NCBI GenBank assembly: GCA_009746045.1
Contig: RPFO01000131.1
Location: 631,662-695,661, forward strand
Length of the DNA: 64,000 bases
Origin: Mesostigma viride
Taxonomy: Eukaryota > Streptophyta > Mesostigmatophyceae > Mesostigmatales > Mesostigmataceae
Direction: 5' to 3'
Shown here piece by piece: positions 45,390 through 55,959 of the stretch. The notes beneath the pieces are model-generated. The model searched no databases. It saw only the letters and a program-made list of their open reading frames with translations, and had not been told where the DNA came from. The stretch's first letter is position 1, and every line of letters starts with the position of its first letter. Both the position numbers and the translations under genes were made by a program.

Positions 45390-46976
45390 GTGGTCTACCT
45401 GCCGAGTTGGAACGCCGGAAGTTCTTCGAGGACTTGCATAGCCTTGAGGGGGCCACCCCGGCCCGTGACTTTTTGGTTATGCTGCTCGACGCGAATGCCA
45501 CGCTCCCCGTGGGCACTGCTGGCAGTCGCTTTGCGAATGCTGACACGACAACACAGTCCCCTGTTTTCTGCCTTTTTGCGGGATACTCTATGATAGCGGG
45601 ATACTCTATGATAGCGGGACAGTGGTTGAGCACTGTCATTAACTGTCCGCACTTCCAACGTCCCGAGGTCATAGGACTTGGTCACTTCTCCGGTGGCCCT
45701 AACGGTCGTCAGGCCTGTCTGGACTACGTGGTGGTACGCCGGAAGCCCTGGTGCACCTCGGTTCTGGACACCCGAGTGTTTGACACGCCCACGGTGTGCT
45801 CTGACCACCGGTTCGTGCGCGCGACCATTCGGCTCCGGTTCCACGTCCCCGAGCGCCGCGCCCCAGTGGCCCGCCCTGACTGGTCTGCCCTACGCCCGCG
45901 GTCCGGGGAGATCCTGAGGACTGGACGGACGCCGAGCACGCGCGGAACCGGTGCCGACTGGGTACCTGTTGGCCCTGGACGGCCGGGCGGATGTCGACAA
46001 GAAGGGTGTTCCCAACGCCACCATTTTTGCGGGCTTCAGTTTGTGGCCCGTGCCCCGTTGCTGGCGACCCGGCACCTGCCGGTCATGCCCCGCCGCCGCC
46101 CCGGCCCGCTCTACCGCCAGGACCTCGTGGTCTTGGCCGCCCGGCACCGCCTCATGCAAGCGCAACCGGGACCCGCTGCAGCAACCAGTGCTCAAGGCCG
46201 CCCTCGTGGAGGCCTACGAGCACGCTCAGGACGCGGAGGCGGCCCAGTGCATCGCATCGATGCCAAGGCCTGCCAAGCTCGCAAGCAGGGCAAGGACATG
46301 TGGTACCACCTCGACTGGCTCGGCGGCCGGCGGCAGCGCACCCCGGTGGAGCACACGGGGGACGGCATGCACGGCGCCGGAAAGCCTTGACCGCTGTTTG
46401 GCCCACAATTTTTCCTTGACAGGTGGGGCTCGCGCCCCCCCCCCCGCCACTTCACCCCGAGACGGGCGGCCGTCTCGGGGTCGCCAGACCCCCGCCGCCG
46501 CCGGCGCCCCCCTCCTCGGCCGCGGACTACCAAGTCTGCACCTTGCAGGAGGGCTGCATTGCCACCAACAACGTCGTCCACCCCTTCACTTTGAAAGAAT
46601 TGGACGGCGCCCTTGCTCGCCTGCGGTTATACACGACGCGGCGGTCGGTGCCGACCTGGTGGCACCTTGGACCGGCTGAGCTGCTGAAGACTCCTGACCC
46701 GGCCGTGAGGGATCTTCTGCTGGCGTTCTGCAACCGTGTCTTGCTCTCTGACGAGCCTGCGCCTGCTGAGTGGCAGACGGCCATCCGCGGCATGCTGTAC
46801 AAGAAGGGCTCTGCTGCTGACCCCGCGGTAACTACCGGCCGGGGTGTCTGCATGCATGCCTCCAGAGCGCCGCGCTGAAGGTCTTCATGCGCATGATGCT
46901 GCACCGGCTCCGCGCCGCGCTGGACCCACACCTGGGTGAGTCTCAGATGGGTTTCCGTCGTGGTCATAACCAGTAA
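45390..46976 (+). pseudogene. LINE fragment: endonuclease C-terminus to RT fingers, 3'-truncated
   Basis: It begins in an APE-type endonuclease (AELERRKFFEDLHSL, LLDANAT, LDYVVVRRK, and the SDHRFVRA histidine motif near 45,800). Frame changes follow through a linker. RT fingers come next (LKELDGALARLRL, PAPAEWQTAIRGMLYKKG, RGVCMHASRA) ending at GESQMGFRRGHN near 46,970, before the catalytic domain. An 18-bp duplication (GGGATACTCTATGATAGC) interrupts the endonuclease at 45,581-45,616. A C12 run sits near 46,435. It is the same clade as the minus-strand LINE at 48.9-50.8 kb (LGESQMGFR in both). It cannot be functional. Confidence 0.8.
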
Positions 46977-47256
46977 TAGACACGTGACTGCGTCACGTGA
47001 GCATAAGTCCTCAGTGGGAGGGGAACATGGGATGGAATGGATGGTATATAAGCTATCTAGGTCCTAGTTAGTAACAGGGGTGTGGGCACCGCGGCCGGAA
47101 TCGCTATGAATGCCATACTTGGTCACACGCGGAGCCCCCACAGGCTTGGGGGTGGTCTCCGTCATCACTACTTGCCGAATTCTATCCTTGCGCACCATCT
47201 GCCTCCATATTACAGACAAACCAACTAGGAGGCTGCCCGGGGGTCAGTGTGAGCCA

Positions 47257-48942
47257 GTACGGCAATACGGCAATACGGCAAAACCTCGGCGTATTGCGTA
47301 TTGCCGTATTATACGCGTATTATACGCGTATTATACGCCAAAAAAAAAAAAGTGGTTTTTTGACCGGAAAAGTGGATTTTCAATTAGGATAAAATATTCT
47401 AAGGTGTTTATCCCATGGGCGTGCCTCTCAAAAACTCTAGCTTATGTCTCAATCTTGATGAAAAACAATACAATGCACGTAGAGGTCGCCGGTAGCCGTT
47501 TGACACTCACTTGGTTGTCTCATCAATTGTATGAAGTGTAATTAATTAATTAATTAGTTAATTATCACGTGACTGCGTCACGTGGGTGCCAATACAAAGT
47601 AGAGGAACCTTCAACCCCTGTACACAATGAGAGGGAGGGAGGGCGCCCTAGCTTCCCCCACTGCCACCGCCCACCAGTCGGTGGGCAGGCCACATCGAGC
47701 GCTCTATCCACATCACGGGGCCGGGGCGCATCACTGTGGGACAACCATTATTAACGATACCAGAGGTAGGCTGAAGCATAGCTGATGCTGTACAAGAAAG
47801 GTGAAGTGGGCTCAACGGGCGTCTGCTAAGGCATAAGCAAATGGCCACGCTGAGCCATGGCTGGGCTAATGTGATTGCGTTCATGCCACTCTAAACCGTT
47901 GGGGCTACTCTAAGCCGTTGGGGCTAGATCAGTATACTATGCTCGAGAAATACATGGCAAGTCATGCTATAATGTAAAAGCTATGTCGATTGCCCTCTTC
48001 TAGACAGCTGGCTAGTATCTATTCTGGGGGAGCCCTAGGGGGTGTCGACAGGTTGTTGTTTACATAAAGGTCATGAAGTGTGATACTCATCCACTGCATG
48101 GTATATAGATTGCTAATTGAACTAATTCCTTATTACAACCATGAACTTATTGATAGGTATACGATTCGACCCAAAACCTTGATACAGTATGCAATAAAAC
48201 GTGAACAGGATAGCACATACCAGATCAAAACCGCAGATTAATTACCTTCCTTGCTGGAGCTAGCCGGATGCCCACCTCATCGATGTAGCTGCGAGCCGCT
48301 TTCCTGGCCGTCGTCGCCAATAAAACATGTCAGCAATATATTTTACACATCTATCCGCGTACAAACGTATCGACTTATTTCCCGCCTAGTAACAGTTAGC
48401 ACATGCACGGCGACCGACCTGCCTGGTCGCTGATCAAACGAGGTTGCTGCACCGAGCATAGGGTCGAGACATATCTGCGCACACCCAGGCGTTGCCTGCC
48501 AATGATATACGCTGTTTAGGACCTATGGATCATGCCTGCAAAATTGCAGTTCAAAATGTCAAGCCATGCTCCCATACCAGTCAGATTTCTGCACCTCCAT
48601 GGCCGCGGAGGTCAACTAACATATTTATGCAAGTCGGTCTCGTTTTGCCATCGTTTACCCACGCCGTCAACTGGCAGAGATGACAAGCGGGACCAACCGT
48701 AGGCCCGTACTCCCCAAGTACGGTTCAGGCTGCGTACCTGCCTAGGTCAGCAACGCCAAAACTAGCTCTGGCGCCAAATTCCGGAGCCGGGCGCCGTATA
48801 ATACGCGAAAAATACGTATTATGCGCCGTATTTGCGTTGAGAACGCAATACGGCGTATTTCTAGTACGTTAGTACGCCAAACCTCGCCGTATTGTATAAT
48901 ACGGCGTATTTACCGTATTATACGGCGTATTGGCGTACGCTG
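47257..48942. mobile_element. Possible 1.7-kb TIR element with GTATTATAC-rich ends
   Basis: The left end (47,257-47,345) and the reverse complement of the right end (48,790-48,942) both start GTACGsCAATACGsC and are packed with palindromic GTATTATAC / CCGTATT repeats; the left ends in an A12 run. The interior carries an F3 copy (47,543-47,652) and unremarkable ORFs; no transposase is seen. Alternatively these are two independent copies of one satellite. At 46,977-47,256 there is a CACGTGACTGCGTCACGTG palindrome (46,981) and a TATATAAG, but no gene. Confidence 0.35.
47543..47652 (-). repeat. Family F3 repeat
   Basis: Inverted relative to 45,178-45,275: ATTA-rich tail, CACGTGACTGCGTCACGTG, GGTGCCAATACA, GAACCTTCAACCC, GAGGGAGGGCGCC. 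Confidence 0.65.
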
Positions 48943-50790
48943 CCGGGGGTGAGCCCGTCACGTCTAGTGTAGCACATGTCCATGCCGAGTCTATCACGAA
49001 ATGTCCACGGGTGGCGGCCCTGCCGCGCGCGGCCGGGGGCACGCCAGGTTAGGACATATCGCCCACGCTGGGCGGGCTTGGTGCCAGCTAGTCTATCTGA
49101 GGTATCTACCTGATCTGTGCGGGCCAGGTGCCCGGCTAGGCCCAGGCGCCTGTGCCTAATAATGTGGGAAACACAGGGCAAATCAGCGTACAAATTCTCA
49201 TTACTAATGTGCAAACCAAAGGGGATGTTAAGGGCCTTGCGCAGCATCTTGGTGACGGCGCCGACGAGTCGTTGCTCCAGCTCCTGCGTCAGTGCCCACG
49301 TCTCGGCGCCGTAGGTCAGGATCGTCAGAATGACGACCTTGTTGAAGAGGTCACGCTTGACGATCCGGGGTAGGGCGGGGTTGCTCCACCAGCGGCGGTG
49401 GTCATGGAGGTGCGCCCACGCCATGCCGATCCGTGTCGTCATGTCGTCCTCGCAGTCGGGAAGCCAACTGCCGAGCAGCTTGAAGCGGCCTGAAGGAGGG
49501 TAGTTGACCTCGGCATCGTCTAAGAGGCGGAGTGTGGGTGGGGGCCCTGCCACTCATGCCGAGGGCCAGGGCCTCCGTTTTGGGGCTGATTTCTAGACCA
49601 ACCGCCCGAGCCTCGAGCGCCAGGCAGTCCAGCCAAAGTTGGGCAGACTCCGGCTTCTCGATGAGCGTGATGTCGTCGGCATAAATGAGGTCAGCTAGTA
49701 AATTCTGCTTGTTAGTCGGCCCCCCTTCCCCAAGCTCGTTCGTGATCGCTAGGCCAGGGGCACGGCCTGCAATGCTAGCAAAGCGAGCACGTGCCTGGTG
49801 CATAACATAATCCACTACAATAATAAACAGGTACGGCGATAGGACGCAACCCTGCCAGACGCCGGTCTGCAGTGGGCATGGCGGGGTAATGCCGTGTTGC
49901 ATGAGTGCGCACCGAAGTGGTCGACCCCTCATACAGCGTGCGGATGACGGTAATCAGGGGAGTGGGGACGCGAGCGCGAGCAAGTACAGCCCATAGAGCG
50001 TCCCAGAGGACAGAATCAAAAGCCTTGATGAAGTCGACGAAGATCAGGATGGCGGGAAACTCACCAGGTTGCAGGAGAGCAATTTCCTCGAAGAGGCGAC
50101 GCGCGACGAAGATGGCCATGACGGCCGTGTTGCGCCCAGGACGGAAGCCCATTTGACTTTCCCCAAGGTGACAGTCGAGAGCAGAACGAAGGCGGTTGAG
50201 GATCATGCGCATGAACAACTTGAGTGCGGCGCTCTGGATGCACACTCCTCTGTAGTTGGCGGGGTCGTCAGGGGAACCTTTGTTTTTGTACAGCATAATA
50301 CGGTAGCTGTGCTGCCACTCAGGAATCGGCGGCGCGTCGGCAAGCAGGATCCGGTTGCAGACGTCAAGCAGGAACCCCGTGAGCGCTGTCAGCTTAATCA
50401 CCGGGGCTGGGAGCTGGTCAGGTCCAACGGCGGCAGAGAAGCGGAGTTGCTTCCAAGGCGCCGGTGCTCAGCTCGAGCTCGGTGAACGGCGGGAGCTGGT
50501 TGGGGTCGGCCAGGGGTTCCGTCAGGGCTGGGTACGTGTAGTCCTGCTCAGCGGCGGGCGGCGTGGGCGGCGCAGGGACGTCCGCAGGCGCTACTGCCAG
50601 GCGTGCAGCCGCCAGATCGAGGGCCAAGCGGCGGAGGCGGCGGGGGGGCGCCGAGCAGCCGGGACTGGGACGAATACCACTGGTCGAGCTGCTGCTGCGG
50701 TGAGCCAGAGAGCGTCCGCGGCGCCGGCTGCGTGCCGCCGGCGGGCCGTTGGGCGTGACGCAGGCGGGTCCAGGCGTACTATGCCCTCCA
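48918..50790 (-). pseudogene. 5'-truncated LINE reverse transcriptase
   Basis: Minus strand: PPFTELELSTGALEATPL then LTALTGFLLDVCNRILLAD, NYRGVCIQSAALKLF, GESQMGFRPGRNT, FVDFIKAFDSV (palm A), after a frame change near 49,930 LQTGVWQGCVLSPYLF and catalytic IYADDITLI (about 49,680), and after another near 49,560 LLGSWLPDCEDD, LTYGAETWAL and RRLGLAGHLAR. The order and motifs are those of an L1-like RT and thumb; no endonuclease remains at the 5' end. The ORF reads into the GTATTATAC repeat at 48,945. Two frame breaks make it inactive as written. Confidence 0.85.
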
Positions 50791-50792
50791 TT

Positions 50793-51030
50793 AATTAATT
50801 AATTAATTAAACTCGTGCTCCCGTTGGGGAGTCACGGAGCACCGAAGTGCTTTTAATCCCTGTGTGTGCACTACAGGAGAAAGGGCAGAGACCCCCAGTC
50901 TCCTTCATGCCAAAGGCATATGCCACAGCTGCAATCGGGCGCGGCTAGCTAAAAGGACAGGCTAACGATCCGGCAAACTGTGGGTGCAATAAGACCCATG
51001 TGAGCATATCATAGCAAGGAGCTATGATAT
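50793..51030 (-). repeat. Family F1 repeat abutting the LINE 5' end
   Basis: Inverted match to 3,150-3,420 including the (TTAA)n tail at 50,791-50,811. Further F1-like sequence continues to about 51,590, where GTGGGCAAGTAATCT..CATAGCCAGG matches 3,130-3,180 in inverse. Confidence 0.7.
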
Positions 51031-51349
51031 GCTCACATCCTATTCTGGCATCCGCGGGCTTTTGGTTCCCGCCGCACATTTGAAAGTGCTGTCCTCCGGC
51101 TTTTTGCCTTTGCACCGTGTGCAGTTCTTGGACGTTTGGAATCATGGCATGGCTAACGTGATGACTGACTAGCTAGACCTTTTCAGTGGTTTTCCATTTG
51201 CGGGTATTTCCTCGTAAATGGTGGGAGAGCGATCGCAGCAATGGTGCTCACCACTAGACACTCCCGGCCAGTTAGGCTAGAAACACACGCCCTGATCAAG
51301 CATGCTGTTTCCGGCCCCACCGTCTAGGTCATCTAGTCGCTCCACACGT

Positions 51350-51515
51350 AAGCCAGCCATAATTTCAATGCACAAGGATACACATTTCCATCACCATTCA
51401 TCTTCATCATCCTGAACGACTCGAAAACGCGGAAAAGATAACGGCAGGCTCGAGCTACCATGGTCCGGATTCTCCCGATTTCTGGCCTGCGCTGGTTGTC
51501 TCTTTGATATCATAG
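51350..51515 (-). repeat. Dispersed repeat, family F4
   Basis: Matches 41,206-41,302 (inverted) and, with its 5' part (AGCCATAA..CACATTTCCA..CATTCATCT), 60,665-60,888. Confidence 0.7.
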
Positions 51516-51734
51516 CAAGGAGCGTGGGCAAGTAATCTGAACATAGCCAGGGCGTAGCATGGCTGTACTAGGACTAGGCTAAGGCTATGGCTGGTTGTGT
51601 ACCGTGCGGTGGCGGCACGTGACTAGGTGTGTTGGCACAGCTAGGCAACATTCTAGGCATGGCTGCCTTAGCGGCAGTGACGCCAATGGGTACAAGCTAG
51701 GGCTATGGCTACTCTAGCCCGCTGGGGGCGTCCA

Positions 51735-52075
51735 CATCTTGTGGTTGATCATCAGGTCCCCGCCCCTCCAGTACACCTTGGGCTTCTGGGGGTCCTGCTT
51801 ATGGCGGAGGTATTCCGGCCACAGGTCGCGTCGCTGCTGTTGCTGAGCGGGGGTGAGGTCGTCATCCAGCGTCCAGGTGAGGTCGTGCAACCGCTGCCCT
51901 CCATGGATGATGCTTTCGGCATTTAGTCACGCCCTGCCTATAATGGGACCCCTTGGCCATGGATGATGCATTAAGAATTTAGCTCAGCCCTGCCTATACA
52001 GAGAGTCACTCTCTGATGAGAAGCCATGCCCTAGCTCTTGTATATAGCCATGGTGATCTTCCCCCCCATGACAGG
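51735..52075 (-). pseudogene. Third ORF1 C-terminal fragment with flank
   Basis: The minus strand encodes LDDDLTPAQQQQRRDLWPEY and WRGGDLMINHKMWTPPAG to a stop near 51,718. The adjoining 51,900-52,075 matches 16,300-16,500 in inverse (CATCATCCATGG, AGAGAGTGACTCTC, GGGCATGGCTTCTCATCAG). It is therefore another copy of the element family in the duplicated segment. Confidence 0.55.
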
Positions 52076-52079
52076 CTTG

Positions 52080-52222
52080 TCGCGTCTGCGTGCCACAATC
52101 TCCGGCGCCACCATGGCGGCTGGCCACTCAGCTTAATTTGGTAAAACCCAAATGAGCTGAGCTGACGTGCCTGCCTTAACTGCATGCCCTGTGGGGTGGG
52201 CGAGGACCTGTCCCATGAATGA
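52080..52222. repeat. Detached copy of the Gypsy 3' internal end
   Basis: About 140 bp nearly identical to 53,470-53,610, the stretch next to the Gypsy 3' LTR (CTCCGGCGCCACCATGGCGG, GGTAAAACCCAAATGAGCTG). It implies a second, rearranged copy of the same family just outside the element. Confidence 0.85.
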
Positions 52223-52503
52223 AAAGAGGGCTCTCAGCCGAGGACAAGGAACTGTCCCTCGTGCCTGATGACCACCTTCTTGATCCCCTTGTGTACCGTC
52301 GCGTGCCGCGTTTGAATATCCTTGCTGGGGCGTTAGCTAGACGCTCCAACTACTCTAATTGCGACAATATGATGGTGCAAGAGGGTGCTTTTGCCTCCCC
52401 TGCTATAGAACAATGCTTTCACAACACACACTTTGCACAGTCTGATGATGAAGCCGCACATGCGGAATTTATTGAGAAAGTTAATACAATTACAACACGT
52501 TGA
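52219..52503 (+). CDS. Unrecognised 94-codon ORF
   Basis: ATG at 52,219 to TGA at 52,501. The product is mixed-charge (LSAEDKELSLVPDD, HFAQSDDEAAHAEFIEKV) with two Cys and no known motif. It lies between a Gypsy fragment and the Gypsy LTR, so it could be remnant retroelement coding sequence. Confidence 0.2.
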   Translation: MKRGLSAEDKELSLVPDDHLLDPLVYRRVPRLNILAGALARRSNYSNCDNMMVQEGAFASPAIEQCFHNTHFAQSDDEAAHAEFIEKVNTITTR

Positions 52504-52638
52504 TAGTCTCAATATCGATGCACTCCATGCTCACGAGCCCGCAGTTAGGCAGCGCTCCATGACATGCTACCGGCCTTGCTCCCAAGGAAAGGGAGAAACA
52601 CGAAGGCCACTAACGAGAGACTCGAAGAGACTACACGC

Positions 52639-53466
52639 TGCGTGAGAGTCCTCTTCGACTATGAACCAAACCATTCGTCATGCCACACGCATGACACACG
52701 CCACACTTGTCAGTCCAGCCAGGAATGCCAAAACTATCTTGCTGCCTGAACCATGCAAATAGAAACCGCATTCCAGTTGCCGTCCTGGCTTTCTACCACA
52801 CATGCCAACAAAAGCAGGAAGGCATCCCGACAAATCTAAATTGCTACCCTGTTGCCGATCTCATCTCCTAGAGGCTCCGGCATTTCTGTCCCTGGGAATG
52901 TCCGACATTGAGTCACGTCCAGCAAGGTCGAAGCATAATATCCTTCAGACAATCTGCACGCTCACACCTTGCGTGTGAGTGGCCCAGCAAACATTGCGTC
53001 TAATCGTTCCTTTCTAGAAGAAATCCCTTTGTAGGGCTGCCAGCGATTTCGCATTCATTCCAGCGATCTGGCTCCGCACCGCAAATTGTCCTTTTCCATT
53101 TTCTGTCCAGTCCTCATAACGTTGACCCGCTATTCTACACCACAAAGACACCTGGCCTGTCAATAGCCTCGGCGCTGTTGAAGTCCAGCAGTCCAGCTTC
53201 AGCTCCAGCTGTCCACTAACACGCGTATGATCCTCTCGACGCTGCGCACTTGTGCTGCCGTCCGCTCAAGTCAGTGCTGCGCGCCCAGCTGTGCCTGGCC
53301 CGGCGCGCGTGCACGTACACTTTCGTCCGCTCTTATGCTGCAAGTGCTAGTGTCCCCCCCGGTCACTAGCCTTTGTCGAAAATGCGTAGAAAACAAATTC
53401 CTTGCGCACGTCACCGGTCTTGTGCATAGTGGGCGCGCCCGGATGACATAGCTCGCGTCCGTGACA
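52639..53466 (-). repeat. Gypsy 3' LTR (828 bp)
   Basis: It matches 59,440-60,273. The LTRs differ by two substitutions and three indels (4, 1 and 1 nt); the two single-base indels are in or next to C/G runs. Confidence 0.93.
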
Positions 53467-53637
53467 GCTGTCGCGTCTGCGTGCCACAATCTCCGGCGCC
53501 ACCATGGCGGCTGGCCACTCAGCTTAATTTGGTAAAACCCAAATGAGCTGAGCTGACGTGCCTGCCTTAACTGCATGCCCTGTGGGGTGGGCGAGGACCT
53601 GTCCCATGATTCCCCCCCTCGCTGGCGACCGGCCCCA

Positions 53638-55959
53638 TCACGAAGACAGCGATCGTACCAAGACAAGGGCAGCGGTGACCGCAGTCAAGCTGCGGGAGGT
53701 AAACTGCGCAGCGGTGCACACTGGACAAAACCAATCCCCCTCCGGAATGCTGGTGACCACTGGCTGCAAGCACTGCATGTGCCAACCACAGTTACACTGA
53801 TCACACAATAACATGGACTCCGCCTGATCGACCCGGTGACAAACCTGACACTGGGCGTCCTTGACTCGGCGAGACGTGTGCGGTTGGAGGTCGTGGACCA
53901 AATTGGGCAGCGAGCAGGGACTGAGATTGCTGAGGTTGTCAGTCGTACGGCTCCCGTCGGCGCCCTCCAAAATTGCCACTCCCGATGGTTTGATAGCCAC
54001 AATGCGCAAAATGGTGGGCCCCGCCTCCACATCCAAAGTGTGCTTCAGCTGAGTGCGCAGGAAAACATACTGCCCTGGCCTAAACCGCAGCTGGCGAGCC
54101 ATGTATGCGCCCCCCCGGCGCTGAGCGTAACGCAGGGAGTCCCTGTGCTGAGCAATGAACAAGTTGTTCATCGCGATGGGCATGACCTTCTTAAAAGTCT
54201 CTGCCCTGGCCAGCACCTCAACCAAAAATTGCTGAGCGTTGTCGAAGGCCATGGGTTCGGGGTGCGCAACCTGTGCCTCCGTAGGCAAAAGAGGATTACG
54301 CCCGAACAGAAGGAAATACGGGGAGAAGGTAGCGAGAGACTCCTGGGGAGACATGCGATAACCCATGGCAATCCATGCCAACTCGCGATCCCACCTGGCC
54401 GACTCCGGCACCTGCAGGCTCCACTTGCGCAGCGCCTGCTTGACGGTCTGCACCAATCTCTCAGCCAAACCATTGGCCTGAGGATGCTCCCGAGAAGTGC
54501 GACGGTGATCAATAAGACATCCATCCAGCAACTCCTGGAACTCACCCCTGAACTCACCACCCTGGTCCGTGACTACCTCCGCGGGAGCCCCAAACCTGGT
54601 GATGATGTCTGCAAAATGCTTCGCTGTGGTAGCGGCATGCTTGTCAGCAATGGGGATCAACTCAACCCATTTGCTAAAGCTCTCCACGCATACCATGACA
54701 TAGAGGTTGCCGTCAGGGCTCTCCTGAAACGGCCCGCACAGATCGACGTGCCAGCGATAAAACAAGCCCTTGATGGGAAGCGACATCAGCTCCTTGGCAC
54801 CATGATCTGCGCTAAAGTTAGCCTTGGTTCGAGCACACGGGACACAGCTGGCCACTACCTGGGCCACTGTGTGTCGCATGTTATTCCACCAATAGCTGGT
54901 CCGTACGAGGCTGAGCGTGCGATTGCCACCCAAGTGACCATACCGCTCGTGGTACGCCTGCACTATAGCAACGCGCTTGTCAGGCGGTGGGACGACCACC
55001 CTACGCTTGCCCAACAGCTTGTACAAAACCCCATCTTCCCAACCATAGGTTGCAGCCCTGTGCTGCACCCTGTTCAACTCCGTCGCCTTCTGAGCAGGAG
55101 TCCAATCGACTGGAGTAGGAGTCAAGACAGCACCCTGCACTTGCTCCAAAACTCGACCATCTAGCCAGATATCAGCGGTGTAGCAATCAGCAAGAGAGCT
55201 ACGCGCTAAGAGAGCCTGCACAGCGATCAGCTGCTGCAGAGAAGGATCAATGTCAAAGGACAGAGACCTACCCTCTTCCATAGCGCACACAGCTTTGGAT
55301 GGCGTGAATGGCGACGGCCGCACCGGGTCGTCGCTGATGCCGAAGTCCGCCACAGAGTACTCGACACTGCGCCACCACGCCTCCTCCTCATCGTCGGCCG
55401 CATACCCAGCAGCGTTCACAAAGACCACAGAACCCGACGAGCCCTCGGCACCCATGGCCCGGGCTCCAGTGTGGTCAACAGTGGTAGGCATGGCGTATCG
55501 GGATAGCACATCGGCGTTGACATGGTCCTTGCCGGCCCGATGCACAATGGTCATGTGGTACTCCTGGATAATCATGGCCCATCGGGCGAGCTTACCCGTC
55601 AGGTTGGTGTTGGTCATTAGCCACTGAAGCGGCTGGTGGTCTGTCACCAGAGTAAACACGCGCCCAACTAAATACGGGCGAAAGTGCTTGATGGCCCACA
55701 CCACAGCCAGTGCCTCCCCCTCATAGGAAGAATACCGGCTCTCCGCTGGGTTGTTGCTGCGACTAGCATAAGCAATAACGTGCTCGCGCCCATCACCATC
55801 CTTTTGCGCCAAGACCGCACCCAGTCCTACCTTGGACCAGTCGGTATATAACACAAATGGCAAAGCATAGTCAGGGGCGCGCAGAATCGGGCCGACGTGA
55901 GCTCCTGCTTGATTGTCTCGATGGCGCGTTGCTGTGCGGGACCCCACGCCCACACGCAC
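53638..55959 (-). CDS. Gypsy pol, third frame: RNase H, integrase, PHD finger
   Basis: True reading enters near residue 24 (PILRAPDYALPFVLYTD) from the RT frame. Residues 38-120 are RNase H (YTDWSKVGLGAVLAQ, YEGEALAVVWAI, LVTDHQPLQWL). The integrase zinc site is H337/H342/C372/C375; the core has D406, D465 and E500 (HVDLCGP, VTDQGGEF, NGLAERLVQTVK). A GPY/F-like segment follows (RPGQYVFLR .. ILRIVAIKPSG). Residues 704-748 form a C4HC3 PHD finger (CQVC .. CDQC .. HMQC .. WFCPVC). PHD fingers often read histone-tail marks, so it may steer integration, taking the place of the chromodomain of other Gypsy elements. The start to RNase H is separated from RT by a one-base break in a C run near 55,892. 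Confidence 0.92.
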   Translation of the reverse strand: MRVGVGSRTATRHRDNQAGAHVGPILRAPDYALPFVLYTDWSKVGLGAVLAQKDGDGREHVIAYASRSNNPAESRYSSYEGEALAVVWAIKHFRPYLVGRVFTLVTDHQPLQWLMTNTNLTGKLARWAMIIQEYHMTIVHRAGKDHVNADVLSRYAMPTTVDHTGARAMGAEGSSGSVVFVNAAGYAADDEEEAWWRSVEYSVADFGISDDPVRPSPFTPSKAVCAMEEGRSLSFDIDPSLQQLIAVQALLARSSLADCYTADIWLDGRVLEQVQGAVLTPTPVDWTPAQKATELNRVQHRAATYGWEDGVLYKLLGKRRVVVPPPDKRVAIVQAYHERYGHLGGNRTLSLVRTSYWWNNMRHTVAQVVASCVPCARTKANFSADHGAKELMSLPIKGLFYRWHVDLCGPFQESPDGNLYVMVCVESFSKWVELIPIADKHAATTAKHFADIITRFGAPAEVVTDQGGEFRGEFQELLDGCLIDHRRTSREHPQANGLAERLVQTVKQALRKWSLQVPESARWDRELAWIAMGYRMSPQESLATFSPYFLLFGRNPLLPTEAQVAHPEPMAFDNAQQFLVEVLARAETFKKVMPIAMNNLFIAQHRDSLRYAQRRGGAYMARQLRFRPGQYVFLRTQLKHTLDVEAGPTILRIVAIKPSGVAILEGADGSRTTDNLSNLSPCSLPNLVHDLQPHTSRRVKDAQCQVCHRVDQAESMLLCDQCNCGWHMQCLQPVVTSIPEGDWFCPVCTAAQFTSRSLTAVTAALVLVRSLSS

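Noticed and set aside
53836-55164. 442-codon plus-strand ORF opposite the Gypsy integrase
   Set aside because: Antisense shadow of the integrase frame; no domain of its own.
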